A stretch of DNA of 64,000 nucleotides. Source: Pseudomonas sp. LBUM920. Lineage in GTDB: Bacteria > Pseudomonadota > Gammaproteobacteria > Pseudomonadales > Pseudomonadaceae. Where the stretch lies: positions 4,941,501 through 5,005,500 of the forward strand of contig NZ_CP027762.1 of NCBI RefSeq assembly GCF_003852315.1, read 5' to 3'. Both the position numbers and the translations under genes were made by a program. The notes beneath the pieces were generated by a model. It was not told the DNA's origin, did no database searches, and saw only the letters and a program-made list of their open reading frames with translations. Shown piece after piece: positions 1 to 8,510 of this stretch (its first letter is position 1; each line of letters begins with the position of its first letter).

Positions 1-731
1 GGCGGTTGCTCGGCTTCCACCGCCTTGACGATGGCATGGGCTGCGCGCACCGGGTCACCGGGCTGCTTGCCGCTGTAGTTACGCACGCGGCTGGTACGCG
101 CCGCGGCTGTGTCGCGGTAGTCATCGATGGCGTGAGGCGCCTCATTGGCTGAACGCCCGGCCCAGTCAGTCCGGAAGGGGCCCGGCTCGACCAGCAGCAC
201 CTTGATGCCCAACGGGGCGACTTCCTGGGAGAGCGCCTCGGACAAGCCTTCCACCGCGAACTTGGTGGCGTTATAGAAACTCAAGGACGGGAACGCAGCA
301 ATCCCGCCTACCGAGGAAATATTCACCACCGTGCCCGAGCGACGGGCGCGCATGCCCGGCAACACGGCACGGGTCATGGCGCTGAGGCCCCAGACGTTGA
401 TCTCGAACATGCGGCGCACTTCATCCAGGTCGCTTTCTTCAAACGCGCCGAAATAGCCGATACCGGCATTGTTGACCAACACGTCGATATGCCCGAAGCG
501 GGCCTGAGCCGCCTGCACGGCCGCCTCGACCTGGGCCTGGTCTGTCACGTCCAGCGCCAGCACCAGTGCCTTGTCTTCATGCCCGGCAACAATATCTTGT
601 ACCTGTTGCGGGTTGCGCGCGGTGACCACCGTCGGGTAACCCAGACTCAAGGTGTGCAGCGCCAATTGGCGGCCGAAACCGGTGGAACAACCGGTGATAA
701 ACCAGACAGGTTTTGCAGTTGAATCGGTCAT
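1..731 (-). CDS. Classical short-chain dehydrogenase/reductase (C-terminus outside window)
   Basis: This is an NAD(P)-dependent oxidoreductase of the classical SDR family; its substrate cannot be told. Translating the minus strand from the ATG at 731 gives a Rossmann start with TGCSTGFG near residue 14, the NNAG motif, and the catalytic block NISSVGG then YNATK (YxxxK). The frame is still open at base 1, so about 243 residues are visible and the end is missing. It is divergent from the LysR gene starting at 829, separated by about 97 bp, which suggests that regulator controls it. The family call is firm; function is not inferable. Confidence 0.9.
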   Translation of the reverse strand, partial: MTDSTAKPVWFITGCSTGFGRQLALHTLSLGYPTVVTARNPQQVQDIVAGHEDKALVLALDVTDQAQVEAAVQAAQARFGHIDVLVNNAGIGYFGAFEESDLDEVRRMFEINVWGLSAMTRAVLPGMRARRSGTVVNISSVGGIAAFPSLSFYNATKFAVEGLSEALSQEVAPLGIKVLLVEPGPFRTDWAGRSANEAPHAIDDYRDTAAARTSRVRNYSGKQPGDPVRAAHAIVKAVEAEQP

Positions 732-828
732 GAAGGGGCCTTCCTCGTGGGTGTAGAAAAAGTATGCGCGCCAGCGTTCTTGTGAAAAAGATGCATAATC
801 CACAAGACCCTTACGGAAAAACCACACA

Positions 829-1725
829 ATGGACACGCCTGATTTTCAGCAATTGCGCCTGTTCCTGCAGGTTGCACGCGCCAGAAGCTTTACCCAGGCC
901 GCCGATGCGGTGAGCCTGTCGGTGTCGACCGTCAGCCAGCGCGTCGGCGCCCTGGAAAAACAGCTGGGCGTGCGCCTGCTCAATCGCACCACTCGCAGTG
1001 TCAGCCTCACTGAAGCCGGTGCGCAGTTGCTGGAAAAAATCACACCGCTGCTCGAAGAGCTGGAAACCAGTTTGCACAGCGTCGCCGCCGCCACCGTCGA
1101 GGCCAGTGGCACCCTGCGCCTGAACGTGCCCTCCACCGCCAGCCGGATGGTGCTGCAACCGTTGCTGCAGGGTTTCTTGCGCGCGCACCCGGGGATCAAC
1201 CTGGAAGTGGCCGTGGACAATGCCCTGGTGGATATCGTCGCCCAAGGCTTTGACGCGGGCATCCGCTATGACCACGTGCTCGCCGAGGACATGGTGGTCA
1301 TACCGGTCGCCCGGCAGCTGCGCTTTGTCATCGTCGCCACGCCGGGTTACTTGCAGGGGCGCAAAACCCCGACCCATCCGCACGACTTACTTGAGCACGA
1401 CTGCGTCAACTACCGCAGTGCCCAGACCGGTTTGATGCACCGCTGGGATTTCGAAAAAGACGGCAAGCCGATGCGCGTCACGGTCAAAGGCCGGCTGGCC
1501 ACCAATGACATCGAACTGATGATCAAGGGCGCACTGGACGGCTTCGGCTTCGCGTATGTGGCGCGCTCCAGCGTCGAGCCATATTTGCGCAGCGGTGAAT
1601 TGGTGGAAGTATTGGGCGACTGGATCACGCACAGCGCGTTGTATTTGTACTACTTCAACCGCACTAATACGCCGAAAAAACTGCGCGTGTTTATCGACTA
1701 CCTGCAAGCACAACTCGGCGCCTGA
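829..1725 (+). CDS. LysR-family transcriptional regulator
   Basis: A 298-residue DNA-binding regulator. The N-terminal winged helix-turn-helix (about residues 5-62, with FTQAADAVSLSVSTVSQRVG) is followed by a LysR substrate-binding domain. The start ATG gives MDTPDFQQLRLF, the usual position for the family. The closest layout is the CrgA/YafC-like LysR subgroup (YhjC-type), which often sits divergent from an SDR or quinone-type oxidoreductase. Here it diverges from the SDR at 1-731, so regulation of that gene is the simplest inference. The inducer is unknown. Confidence 0.9.
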   Translation: MDTPDFQQLRLFLQVARARSFTQAADAVSLSVSTVSQRVGALEKQLGVRLLNRTTRSVSLTEAGAQLLEKITPLLEELETSLHSVAAATVEASGTLRLNVPSTASRMVLQPLLQGFLRAHPGINLEVAVDNALVDIVAQGFDAGIRYDHVLAEDMVVIPVARQLRFVIVATPGYLQGRKTPTHPHDLLEHDCVNYRSAQTGLMHRWDFEKDGKPMRVTVKGRLATNDIELMIKGALDGFGFAYVARSSVEPYLRSGELVEVLGDWITHSALYLYYFNRTNTPKKLRVFIDYLQAQLGA

Positions 1726-1755
1726 GACGGGCCCACCTTAAAAGCGAACCCACAC

Positions 1756-2112
1756 ATGTTCTATCGCGTTGCCGCCGACAGCCTGGTGCTGTTTCACCTG
1801 TGTTTCATCCTCTTCGTGCTGTTCGGCGGGCTGCTGGCGCTCAAGTGGCGGCCAGTCATGTGGCTGCACTTGCCCGCTGCCGCCTGGGGCGTGGCCGTGG
1901 AAGTGTTTCACCTGCCCTGCCCGCTGACTCGCTGGGAAAACCTGTTTCGCCACCTCGCCGGGCAGGACGGTTATGGCGGCGGGTTTATCGAGCATTACAT
2001 CGTCACGCTGATCTACCCGGCCGGGCTGACTCCGAACATTCAACTGGTGCTTGGCGCGCTGGTGTTGCTGATCAACCTCGCGGTGTATGTGCGCCTGATC
2101 AGACGGGCGTAG
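1756..2112 (+). CDS. DUF2784 small membrane protein
   Basis: A 118-residue hydrophobic protein with about three to four membrane helices: residues 8-27, 34-50 and 95-115, plus a weaker central one. The pattern of an N-terminal FHLCFILFV stretch, a central CPLTRWEN and a GGFIEHYI motif matches the DUF2784 family as I know it; function is undescribed. It starts 30 bp after the LysR stop, so it may be co-transcribed. Its last 14 bases overlap the convergent NAD(P)-binding protein gene ending at 2099. Confidence 0.8.
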   Translation: MFYRVAADSLVLFHLCFILFVLFGGLLALKWRPVMWLHLPAAAWGVAVEVFHLPCPLTRWENLFRHLAGQDGYGGGFIEHYIVTLIYPAGLTPNIQLVLGALVLLINLAVYVRLIRRA

Positions 2113-3067
2113 GCAGGCAGCCAAGCTCGGCCAATGTGGCTTCCACCGCTTGTTCCAGCGGCGTGTGCGGCTCCTGCCCCAGTGCCGCAACCAGTCGCCT
2201 GTTATCGAGCAGCAGCGGGGTTTGCCACAGGTAACGCATCTCCAGCATCTCGCGGACGGTGACGACAAAGGGCGCGATGAGTTTCATCAACCACCACGGG
2301 AAGCGGCCTACGCGGGGTTGATGACCCGTCCTGCGCAGCACCACACGCTGGATCGCCTGGGTCATCTGCGTGCCATCGGTGTCCACGTGCCCCGCCATAT
2401 GAAAACGCTCGAACGCCTCGAGGGTTTCGCGGCGCTCAATCAACTCGAGCATGGTGCGCGCCACATCCGGCAAGTACGCCCATTGGTGCGCCACACCCGG
2501 CGCGCCCGGATAACTCACGGCGTGCACCGGCTCGCCGGGTTTGACCAGGCCTTGGGCAAACCAGTTGTTGGCCACGCGGGCACCGAAAAAGTCCCCGGCC
2601 CGCACGATCAACACCCGCGCGCCCTGGCGGGAAGCCTGCTGCAAACGCTGCTCCAATTGCACCCGGATCGCGCCCTTGCGGGTTTGCGGGTGTTGCGGCG
2701 AGTCTTCGTGCAGCACGGGAAATGCGTCCGGACCGAAGTTGTAGACCGTGCCGGGCAACACGATGGTCGCGCCCTCGGCGATGGCCGCCGCCACGGTGTT
2801 GTCGATCATCGGCATCACTAATTCAGCCCAGTTGCGATAGCCCGGCGGGTTGACCGCATGCACGATCACCGCACAGCCATGGGCGGCAGCGAGGACTTCC
2901 TGACGATTGAGCGCGTCGCCCTTGATCCAGGAAAAGCCCGCGTTCTCACGCCGCGCCTTGTCCACATCCCGGGTCAACGCACACACCTCCCAGCCCGCCG
3001 CACGCATCTGCCGCGCCACTTCGCCGCCAATTCCGCCCGTTGCACCCAGTACCAGAACCTTTCCCAT
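2099..3067 (-). CDS. Atypical SDR / NAD-dependent epimerase-like NAD(P)-binding protein
   Basis: A 322-residue extended or atypical SDR. The start at 3067 (MGKVLVLGATGG) is preferred over an upstream in-frame start because a strong GGAGAAGG ribosome site sits just before it. The nucleotide-binding motif GATGGIGG is at residues 8-15. A central YNFG and no clear classical YxxxK point to an atypical NmrA/epimerase-like member. Substrate unknown. The convergent overlap with the DUF2784 gene is 14 bp. It is divergent from the LysR gene at 3160, its likely regulator. Confidence 0.82.
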   Translation of the reverse strand: MGKVLVLGATGGIGGEVARQMRAAGWEVCALTRDVDKARRENAGFSWIKGDALNRQEVLAAAHGCAVIVHAVNPPGYRNWAELVMPMIDNTVAAAIAEGATIVLPGTVYNFGPDAFPVLHEDSPQHPQTRKGAIRVQLEQRLQQASRQGARVLIVRAGDFFGARVANNWFAQGLVKPGEPVHAVSYPGAPGVAHQWAYLPDVARTMLELIERRETLEAFERFHMAGHVDTDGTQMTQAIQRVVLRRTGHQPRVGRFPWWLMKLIAPFVVTVREMLEMRYLWQTPLLLDNRRLVAALGQEPHTPLEQAVEATLAELGCLPTPV

Positions 3068-3159
3068 GACCTTCTCCCACGTTGTTGGTGAGGCCATATT
3101 GTGTGCAGCGTGGCTATAGATAAATTGCCGAAGAGCATCCAGCCGCTATACATTTATGC

Positions 3160-4044
3160 ATGGCCGCAAATATTGGTTGGGAGCTTTACCGATCGTTCCT
3201 TGGTGTACTCAAGGAAGGTTCGTTGTCGGGGGCCGCACGGCAGCTTGGCATCACACAGCCCACGGTCGGTCGGCACATTGCCGCGCTTGAAACGGCGCTG
3301 GGCGTGGTGCTTTTTACCCGTTCACCGACGGGGCTGTTGCCAACTGCGGTGGCGCACACCCTGCGCGCCCATGCTGAAACCATGGAGCGCACCGCCGCCG
3401 CCCTGGAACGCGCGGCGTCTTCTCAAGGCGATGAAGTGCGCGGGGTGGTGCGGGTCTCGGCCAGTGAAGTGATCGGCGTGGAAGTGCTGCCGCCGATCAT
3501 CACCGCGCTGCGCCGCCAGCACCCGCACCTGCGGGTTGAACTGATCCTGACCAACCGCCTGATCGACCTGCTGCAACTGGAGGCCGACATCGCCGTGCGC
3601 ATGGTCCGCCCCAGCCAGGAGCAATTGCTGGCGCGGCGTGTCGGCTTGATCGAAGTGGGCCTGCACGCCCGCGATGATTACCTGCAAGAACGCGGCACCC
3701 CACTTCAAATGCAGGACTTGGTCAGCCATTCCGTGATCGGTTTCGACCAAGAGAACGCGTTTATCCGCAGCCTGGCCATCAAGGGCTTTGAACGCAGCGC
3801 CTTCGCCATCAGCAGCGACAGCGACCTGGCGCAACTGGCGCTGATCCGCGCGGGTGCCGGTATCGGCGGCTGCCAGGTGCAACTGGCCAAGCAGAACCCA
3901 CGCCTGCACCGGGTGCTGCCTGAAGGTTTCGCGTTCAAGATGGACACCTGGGTGACCATGCACGAAGACCTGCGCAACAGCCCGCGCTGCCGGGTGACCT
4001 TTGATGCGCTGGTCGCAGGTTTGCAGCATTACGTACAGGCTTGA
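3160..4044 (+). CDS. LysR-family transcriptional regulator
   Basis: A 294-residue LysR regulator. The helix-turn-helix occupies about residues 8-65 (SLSGAARQLGITQPTVGRHI) and the co-inducer-binding domain follows from about residue 95. It is transcribed away from the NAD(P)-binding protein gene starting at 3067, leaving a 92-bp shared promoter region, so that gene is the likely target. The ligand cannot be read from the sequence. The DUF4337 gene follows 54 bp after the stop. Confidence 0.9.
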   Translation: MAANIGWELYRSFLGVLKEGSLSGAARQLGITQPTVGRHIAALETALGVVLFTRSPTGLLPTAVAHTLRAHAETMERTAAALERAASSQGDEVRGVVRVSASEVIGVEVLPPIITALRRQHPHLRVELILTNRLIDLLQLEADIAVRMVRPSQEQLLARRVGLIEVGLHARDDYLQERGTPLQMQDLVSHSVIGFDQENAFIRSLAIKGFERSAFAISSDSDLAQLALIRAGAGIGGCQVQLAKQNPRLHRVLPEGFAFKMDTWVTMHEDLRNSPRCRVTFDALVAGLQHYVQA

Positions 4045-4098
4045 GACAGCTTGGTTGGTAAAGAATCAGTCTCCCTCATTCCGTTCGTAGACGCCCCC

Positions 4099-4677
4099 AT
4101 GTCCGAAGCCTTCGAAGTTCCCAGCCCCCACGAAAAACACATCGAACACACCACCGAACATGCGCACGGGCGCGGTGACAATTTCGCCAGCCGCATCGCC
4201 GTGATGACCGCGCTGATGGCCACCCTCGGCGCCATGCTCAGCTACCAGGCCGGCTCCACCGAAAGCGAGGCGGCGATGGACAAGAACAACGCCGCCATCA
4301 TCAAGACCGAAGCCGCCAACCAGTGGAACTACTACCAGGCCAAATCCAGCCGGCAGAACCTGGCCGAACTGGCCACGCATATTCCCGGCGTGGACGCTGC
4401 GCATTACAAGGATGAGATCGAGCGTTACAAGAGCCAGAAGGAAGACGTGCGCAAACAGGCCGAAAAGCTTGAGGCGACCTCCAAGGAATGGGATCAGAAA
4501 TCCGAAGAGGCGCTGCACCAGCATCACCGTTGGGCGCAGGCGATGACGGCGATTCAGATCGCGATTTCGTTGGCGGCGATTACGTTGCTGACGCGCAAGG
4601 AGTGGCTCAAACGCATGTCCTATACCGCTGGCGGGGTCGCCGTGGTGCTGGGTGGCCTGGCGTGGTTGCACCTCTGA
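4099..4677 (+). CDS. DUF4337 membrane protein
   Basis: A 192-residue protein starting MSEAFEVPSPHEKH; an in-frame TTG at 4051 is an alternative start but lacks support. Layout: an N-terminal His/Glu-rich cytoplasmic tail (HIEHTTEHAHGRG), one membrane helix near residues 32-50, a long charged stretch likely to be coiled coil (about 55-140), then two close C-terminal helices (about 150-190). This matches DUF4337, whose function is not described. It stands alone, followed by a REP pair. Confidence 0.8.
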   Translation: MSEAFEVPSPHEKHIEHTTEHAHGRGDNFASRIAVMTALMATLGAMLSYQAGSTESEAAMDKNNAAIIKTEAANQWNYYQAKSSRQNLAELATHIPGVDAAHYKDEIERYKSQKEDVRKQAEKLEATSKEWDQKSEEALHQHHRWAQAMTAIQIAISLAAITLLTRKEWLKRMSYTAGGVAVVLGGLAWLHL

Positions 4678-4697
4678 CAGACTGAACACAGTCAAAA

Positions 4698-4788
4698 ATG
4701 TGGGAGCTGGCTTGCCTGCGATGGCGGTGGGTCACGCAGCATTAATGTTGCTGTGCCACCGCTGTCGCAGGCAAGCCAGCTCCCACAT
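4698..4788. repeat. REP pair (BIME)
   Basis: Two inverted REP elements about 90 bp across: head GTGGGAGCTGGCTTGCCTGC, tail the reverse complement CAGGCAAGCCAGCTCCCAC, with a short linker. This is the intergenic palindrome type of fluorescent pseudomonads. It lies between the DUF4337 and M24 peptidase genes, both on the plus strand. Confidence 0.93.
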
Positions 4789-4883
4789 GGGCTCTGCGGT
4801 GTTTTCGGAGTTGGGTTCAGCCATCACATCGCTATATAGTAAAACGCATAACGCCTGATGCTGTTCAATGCGAGGGGAAACCG

Positions 4884-5543
4884 GTGACTGCACAACCCAA
4901 AGAAGCCGTGGGCGCCGCCTACAGTATCGACTCCATGAGCTACGCCCAAGCCATGACGTGGCAAGCCATCGACCACCTCGCCCAACGCATTCGCCCCGGC
5001 ATGCTTGAATCCCAAGCGCGTGAGCTGGGCAAACAGGTACTTGCCGAGCTCGACATGCAACGCATCTGGCATCCGCTGCTGGTGCGGTTTGGCGCCAATA
5101 CCCTCAAGGCTTTCAACCAGCGCTCGGACGGCGACCCGGTGCTGGGTGAAAACGATATCTTCTTTATCGACATGGGCGCCGTCTGGCAAGGCCACGAAGG
5201 TGACGCCGGCGCTACCTTCACCACCGGCAACGACCCTGAAATGATCGCCTGCGCCAGCGCCGCCAAAGTACTGTTCGAGCGCGTACAATCGCGCTGGAAA
5301 AATGACCAGGTCGTAGGCCTTGAGCTGTACCGCTACGCCGAGGAACACGCCAAGGCCATGGGCTGGCAACTGAACCTGGACATCAAGGGCCACCGCGTCA
5401 GCGACTTTCCTCACGCGATCCACCGTGGCGGTGACCTGGGAGATTTCGAGCATTGCCCGAACGCCGGGCTGTGGATCCTGGAAATTCAGATTGCCCACCC
5501 GAGCAAGCCCTACGGCGCTTTTTACGAAGACCTACTCGCTTAA
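4884..5543 (+). CDS. M24-family metallopeptidase-like protein (creatinase/aminopeptidase fold)
   Basis: A 219-residue protein of the pita-bread M24 fold, without the N-terminal domain of full creatinases. The start is a GTG at 4884 preceded by GAGGGG. Metal-ligand candidates appear in the usual order: D and D in IDMGAVW and GDAGATF, H in GHRVSDFPH, E in LEIQIAH. Members hydrolyse X-Pro or other amide bonds, or are inactive; which applies here is unknown. The gamma-glutamylcyclotransferase-like gene follows after 9 bp, suggesting one transcript and perhaps small-peptide or glutathione turnover. Confidence 0.82.
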   Translation: MTAQPKEAVGAAYSIDSMSYAQAMTWQAIDHLAQRIRPGMLESQARELGKQVLAELDMQRIWHPLLVRFGANTLKAFNQRSDGDPVLGENDIFFIDMGAVWQGHEGDAGATFTTGNDPEMIACASAAKVLFERVQSRWKNDQVVGLELYRYAEEHAKAMGWQLNLDIKGHRVSDFPHAIHRGGDLGDFEHCPNAGLWILEIQIAHPSKPYGAFYEDLLA

Positions 5544-5552
5544 GGAATACCC

Positions 5553-5906
5553 ATGGAACACTCCACCCAATTCCCCGTGCTGTTGTTTTCCTACGGCACC
5601 TTGCAAGACAAGGCCGTGCAACTGGCCAACTTTGGCCGGGAACTGGTCGGCCAGCACGACGCGATGCTCGGCTATTCGCAAAGCTGGGTCGAAATCACCG
5701 ACCCCGAAGTGCTGGCCACCAGCGGCAAGACGCACCACCCGATTGTCGCGCCGACCGAAGAACAGGCTGCCAGCGTTGAAGGCATGGTGTTTCAGATCAA
5801 CGAGCAGGAACTGGCGGCAGCCGATGCCTACGAGGTGTCGGACTACAAGCGTGTATCAGTGGCATTGGCTTCGGGCCTGACAGCGTGGGTCTACGTGCAA
5901 GCCTGA
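5553..5906 (+). CDS. Gamma-glutamylcyclotransferase-like (AIG2/GGCT fold) protein
   Basis: A 117-residue protein with the family's N-terminal motif LFSYGTLQ (residues 11-18), which forms the substrate loop. An acidic residue in ADAYEVSDYKR (about residue 95) fits the catalytic Glu of the fold. Such enzymes release 5-oxoproline from gamma-glutamyl compounds, but several bacterial members have other or unknown substrates. It is tightly spaced after the M24 gene. Family assignment is good; exact reaction is inference. Confidence 0.85.
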   Translation: MEHSTQFPVLLFSYGTLQDKAVQLANFGRELVGQHDAMLGYSQSWVEITDPEVLATSGKTHHPIVAPTEEQAASVEGMVFQINEQELAAADAYEVSDYKRVSVALASGLTAWVYVQA

Positions 5907-5962
5907 GATGAAATTGCGGGCAATTGATTTCAATCTGCCACTGTGCAGATTAAAGTGGCGCC

Positions 5963-5986
5963 CCCTCGAGAATTGAATCTCGAGGG
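5963..5986. promoter_or_regulatory. Perfect 9-bp hairpin upstream of lipoprotein gene
   Basis: CCCTCGAGA and TCTCGAGGG form a perfect stem with a 6-base loop, ending 20 bp before the GTG start at 6007. No T-run follows, so a classic terminator is unlikely. A second perfect palindrome, AATTGC-GG-GCAATT, lies at 5912-5925. They may be an operator and an mRNA leader structure for the lipoprotein gene. Confidence 0.5.
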
Positions 5987-6006
5987 TCAGTCCATGGAGT
6001 TACACA

Positions 6007-6342
6007 GTGAAGTACGTCAGTAAAGTGGTTGCAGCAGCTGTTCTCGGTTTTACCCTCGCAGGCTGCACCGGCACCGCCATCAAATCCCCGCAGTACGACA
6101 GCAGCCAATACACCGTTTTGGGCCACAGTGAAGCCAGCGCTACCGGCATCATGTTGTTCGGCGTCATCCCGATCGGCCAGAACAGCCGCTTCGTGCGCGC
6201 CCAGACTGCGGCCATCAAGGCCAAAGGCGGCGACGCGCTGATCAACACCCAAGTGCAGGAAAACTGGTTCTGGGCCTGGGTGCTGAGCGGTTACACCACC
6301 AAAATCTCCGGTGATGTGATCAAGCTGAAAACCGCGCAATAA
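6007..6342 (+). CDS. Small conserved lipoprotein
   Basis: An 111-residue predicted lipoprotein. The start is a GTG at 6007 behind GGAG. The signal peptide MKYVSKVVAAAVLGFTLAGC carries a clear lipobox (LAGC, Cys20). The mature part includes GIMLFGVIPIGQN, the heptad-like AAIKAKGGDALIN and an aromatic ENWFWAWVLSGY, a pattern seen in small TRL-like or DUF4156-like lipoproteins of proteobacteria; I am not sure which. It stands alone between palindromes and the EamA gene. Confidence 0.78.
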   Translation: MKYVSKVVAAAVLGFTLAGCTGTAIKSPQYDSSQYTVLGHSEASATGIMLFGVIPIGQNSRFVRAQTAAIKAKGGDALINTQVQENWFWAWVLSGYTTKISGDVIKLKTAQ

Positions 6343-6410
6343 GCAGGAAGTTGTCAGGGCCTTGAGCCCGACAAGCGACGTATCATGGGCCAGACCTTCG
6401 AGGACGGCCC

Positions 6411-7451
6411 ATGAACCTCAGTATCTTTTACGCACTCGCCGCTGCCGCGCTGTTCGGCGCCAGCACCCCGCTCGCCAAAACCCTCGGCCTGGGCCTCTCG
6501 CCCATACTGCTCGCCGGCCTGCTCTACCTCGGCAGCGGCGTCGGCCTCGCAGGCGTGCGCCTGATCCGTGATCATGGCTGGAAACCCACCGGGCTCACCC
6601 CGGCGGAATGGCCGTGGCTGATCGGCGCCATCGCGTTCGGCGGTATCCTCGGGCCGGTGGCACTGATGTTCGGCCTGACCCGCACCGCCGGCACGACCGC
6701 CTCGCTGATGCTCAACCTTGAATCGGTGTTGACCGCCGTCATCGCCTGGCGGGTGTTCAGAGAAAATGCCGACCGGCGCATTGTGTTCGGGATGATCGCC
6801 ATTGTGCTGGGCGGCGTGGTGCTGTCCTGGTCCGACGCCGGCGGCGCCAGCCACGATTGGCTCGGGCCGGTGGCCGTGGCAGTCGCCTGTTTGTGCTGGG
6901 GCATCGATAACAACCTGACGCGCAAGGTGTCTGCGGCGGACGCATTGTTCATCGCCGGCGCCAAAGGTTTGATTGCCGGGGCGGTGAACTGCAGCCTCGC
7001 GCTGTACCTCGGGGCGCAGATGCCGGGTGTGGCGCAGCTGGCGCCGATCTTGCTGGTGGGGTTTCTCGGGTACGGCATCAGCCTGGTCATGTTTGTCCTG
7101 GCCTTGCGCGGGCTGGGCAGTGCGCGCACCGGAGCGTACTTCTCGACGGCGCCGTTCCTTGGGGCGGCGGTTGCCCTGTTGGCATTCGGGGAGTCGGTGA
7201 CGGTGGCGTTCTGGATTGCGTCGGCGCTGATGGCCGTGGGCGTGTGGTTGCACCTGACAGAGCGGCATGCGCACGAACATCTGCATGACGCGACGGAACA
7301 CGGGCATCGGCACGTGCATGATGAGCATCATCAGCATGAGCATGGGTTGGAGTGGGACCCGGCGCAGCCACATAGTCACGTGCATGTTCACAGCGTGATG
7401 AAGCATAGCCATGCGCACTTTCCGGATGTGCATCATCGGCATCGGCATTGA
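6411..7451 (+). CDS. EamA/DMT-family transporter with histidine-rich C-terminal tail
   Basis: A 346-residue inner-membrane protein. About ten hydrophobic helices in two EamA repeats fill residues 1-285 (the first begins IFYALAAAALFGASTPLAK). The remaining ~65 residues form a cytoplasmic-type tail with roughly two dozen histidines, in patterns such as HAHEHLHD, HQHEH and HVHVH. DMT transporters export small metabolites. The tail suggests binding of Ni, Zn, Cu or Co, so metal export or metal-sensing is possible. The substrate is inference. Intact and isolated from other transport genes. Confidence 0.88.
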   Translation: MNLSIFYALAAAALFGASTPLAKTLGLGLSPILLAGLLYLGSGVGLAGVRLIRDHGWKPTGLTPAEWPWLIGAIAFGGILGPVALMFGLTRTAGTTASLMLNLESVLTAVIAWRVFRENADRRIVFGMIAIVLGGVVLSWSDAGGASHDWLGPVAVAVACLCWGIDNNLTRKVSAADALFIAGAKGLIAGAVNCSLALYLGAQMPGVAQLAPILLVGFLGYGISLVMFVLALRGLGSARTGAYFSTAPFLGAAVALLAFGESVTVAFWIASALMAVGVWLHLTERHAHEHLHDATEHGHRHVHDEHHQHEHGLEWDPAQPHSHVHVHSVMKHSHAHFPDVHHRHRH

Positions 7452-7673
7452 GGCACCGATTTGAGCAACGTCCTACAGCCCATTCGGAAGCAGCTCGCTC
7501 CTGTTTTTCAAAGACCAACCTTATAGTCGCTCGGTCGCTGTGTGAGCGGCCGGGTTTGGCGACTCGACTACAAGACGGAATGCAAACAACGCTATGCCAG
7601 GCAACGGCCGTTTTTGGCCGTAGCGGGTGAAAAAGCGTCGTGGTTATTTATCTTTGTCTTAATGGAGTCACTC

Positions 7674-7943
7674 ATGAACCAATACATGGCCCTTACCAGC
7701 AACGACAGCGCCACACCGGCACTTTTTGTCGATACCACTGCACCGCTGGAAGTACTCCTCGACGCCGCGAGTTATCGGCTGCAGGCCGTCACCCAAGTGC
7801 TTGAGAACCTTGCACTACGTAGTGAGATAAGTAGTGATGCAGTGGTGCTCAGCGATTTTGCGTTGCTCTGCTCAATTCCGCTGCGCGACGGGTGCGACTT
7901 GCTGGATGTCATTGCGCAGCGGATGGACATGCCGCGCGCATAA
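7674..7943 (+). CDS. Small hypothetical protein (89 aa)
   Basis: An 89-residue protein starting MNQYMALTSN at an ATG with GGAG about 10 bp upstream; a longer in-frame extension to 7542 lacks a good ribosome site. The core (FVDTTAPLEVLLDAASYRLQ) is mostly helical, with no signal peptide or metal motif. Length and layout recall small pseudomonad proteins such as DUF3077 or DUF6124, but I cannot confirm membership. It is followed immediately by a terminator, so it is a single-gene transcript. Confidence 0.6.
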   Translation: MNQYMALTSNDSATPALFVDTTAPLEVLLDAASYRLQAVTQVLENLALRSEISSDAVVLSDFALLCSIPLRDGCDLLDVIAQRMDMPRA

Positions 7944-7972
7944 TCTAAGAACGCTACGCTTTCAAACTCCAC

Positions 7973-8010
7973 AACCCCCAGGTCTCTGCAGAAACCTGGG
8001 GGTTTTGTTT
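7973..8010 (+). terminator. Rho-independent terminator
   Basis: Stem AACCCCCAGGT / ACCTGGGGGTT with a 10-base loop, followed by TTGTTT, 29 bp after the stop of the 89-aa gene. Confidence 0.85.
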
Positions 8011-8135
8011 GTCTCGTATTTGACGCCATGTCCCTCGCTTTAGAATTCAAGGGCTCGCCTATACACTGAGCTGCAATGGCACCTGCGGGATTCCCCTCGA
8101 TTCAGCCCTGACTCAAACAACAAGACCTTATAAAA

Positions 8136-8510
8136 ATGAAAATAGTGTTCATCGCTACGCTGGGAATGTTATCGCTCATCCAAACGCCCCTGTCCTTCGC
8201 GGAAAATACCAATGGGAAAAACCTGTTCTTACAGCGATGCGCCATGTGCCACGGCGCTGATCTCAAGGGAACAGGACCATTAGCGCATAAGAGCAATCCG
8301 CCTACGCCTGATTTGACAACGCCTGCTTTCAAGAAACGACTGAGTGATTATCCGGGCGTTATTGTATCGTCGGTAATACTTCGGCCGAATGGAGACTTGA
8401 TTCCGAGAACGTTGCGGGACAATGGTGTGAAGGTGCCGCCCCATGCCTGGACGGTTAATGATTTTCGCGATTTGAATCAATATATGAGTGGCGCTATTTT
8501 AAAAAAATGA
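8136..8510 (+). CDS. Small periplasmic c-type cytochrome
   Basis: A 124-residue secreted haem protein. Signal peptide at residues 1-22 (ends SFAEN). Haem-attachment motif CAMCH at residues 35-39 followed by GADLKGTG, as in class I cytochromes. The usual distal-Met segment (MPPH-like) reads KVPPHAW, so the axial methionine is replaced by Val; another residue may ligate the iron. The partner enzyme is unknown because no oxidase is adjacent. The gene ends in an A/T-rich stretch unlike the surrounding DNA, suggesting acquisition. Confidence 0.82.
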   Translation: MKIVFIATLGMLSLIQTPLSFAENTNGKNLFLQRCAMCHGADLKGTGPLAHKSNPPTPDLTTPAFKKRLSDYPGVIVSSVILRPNGDLIPRTLRDNGVKVPPHAWTVNDFRDLNQYMSGAILKK

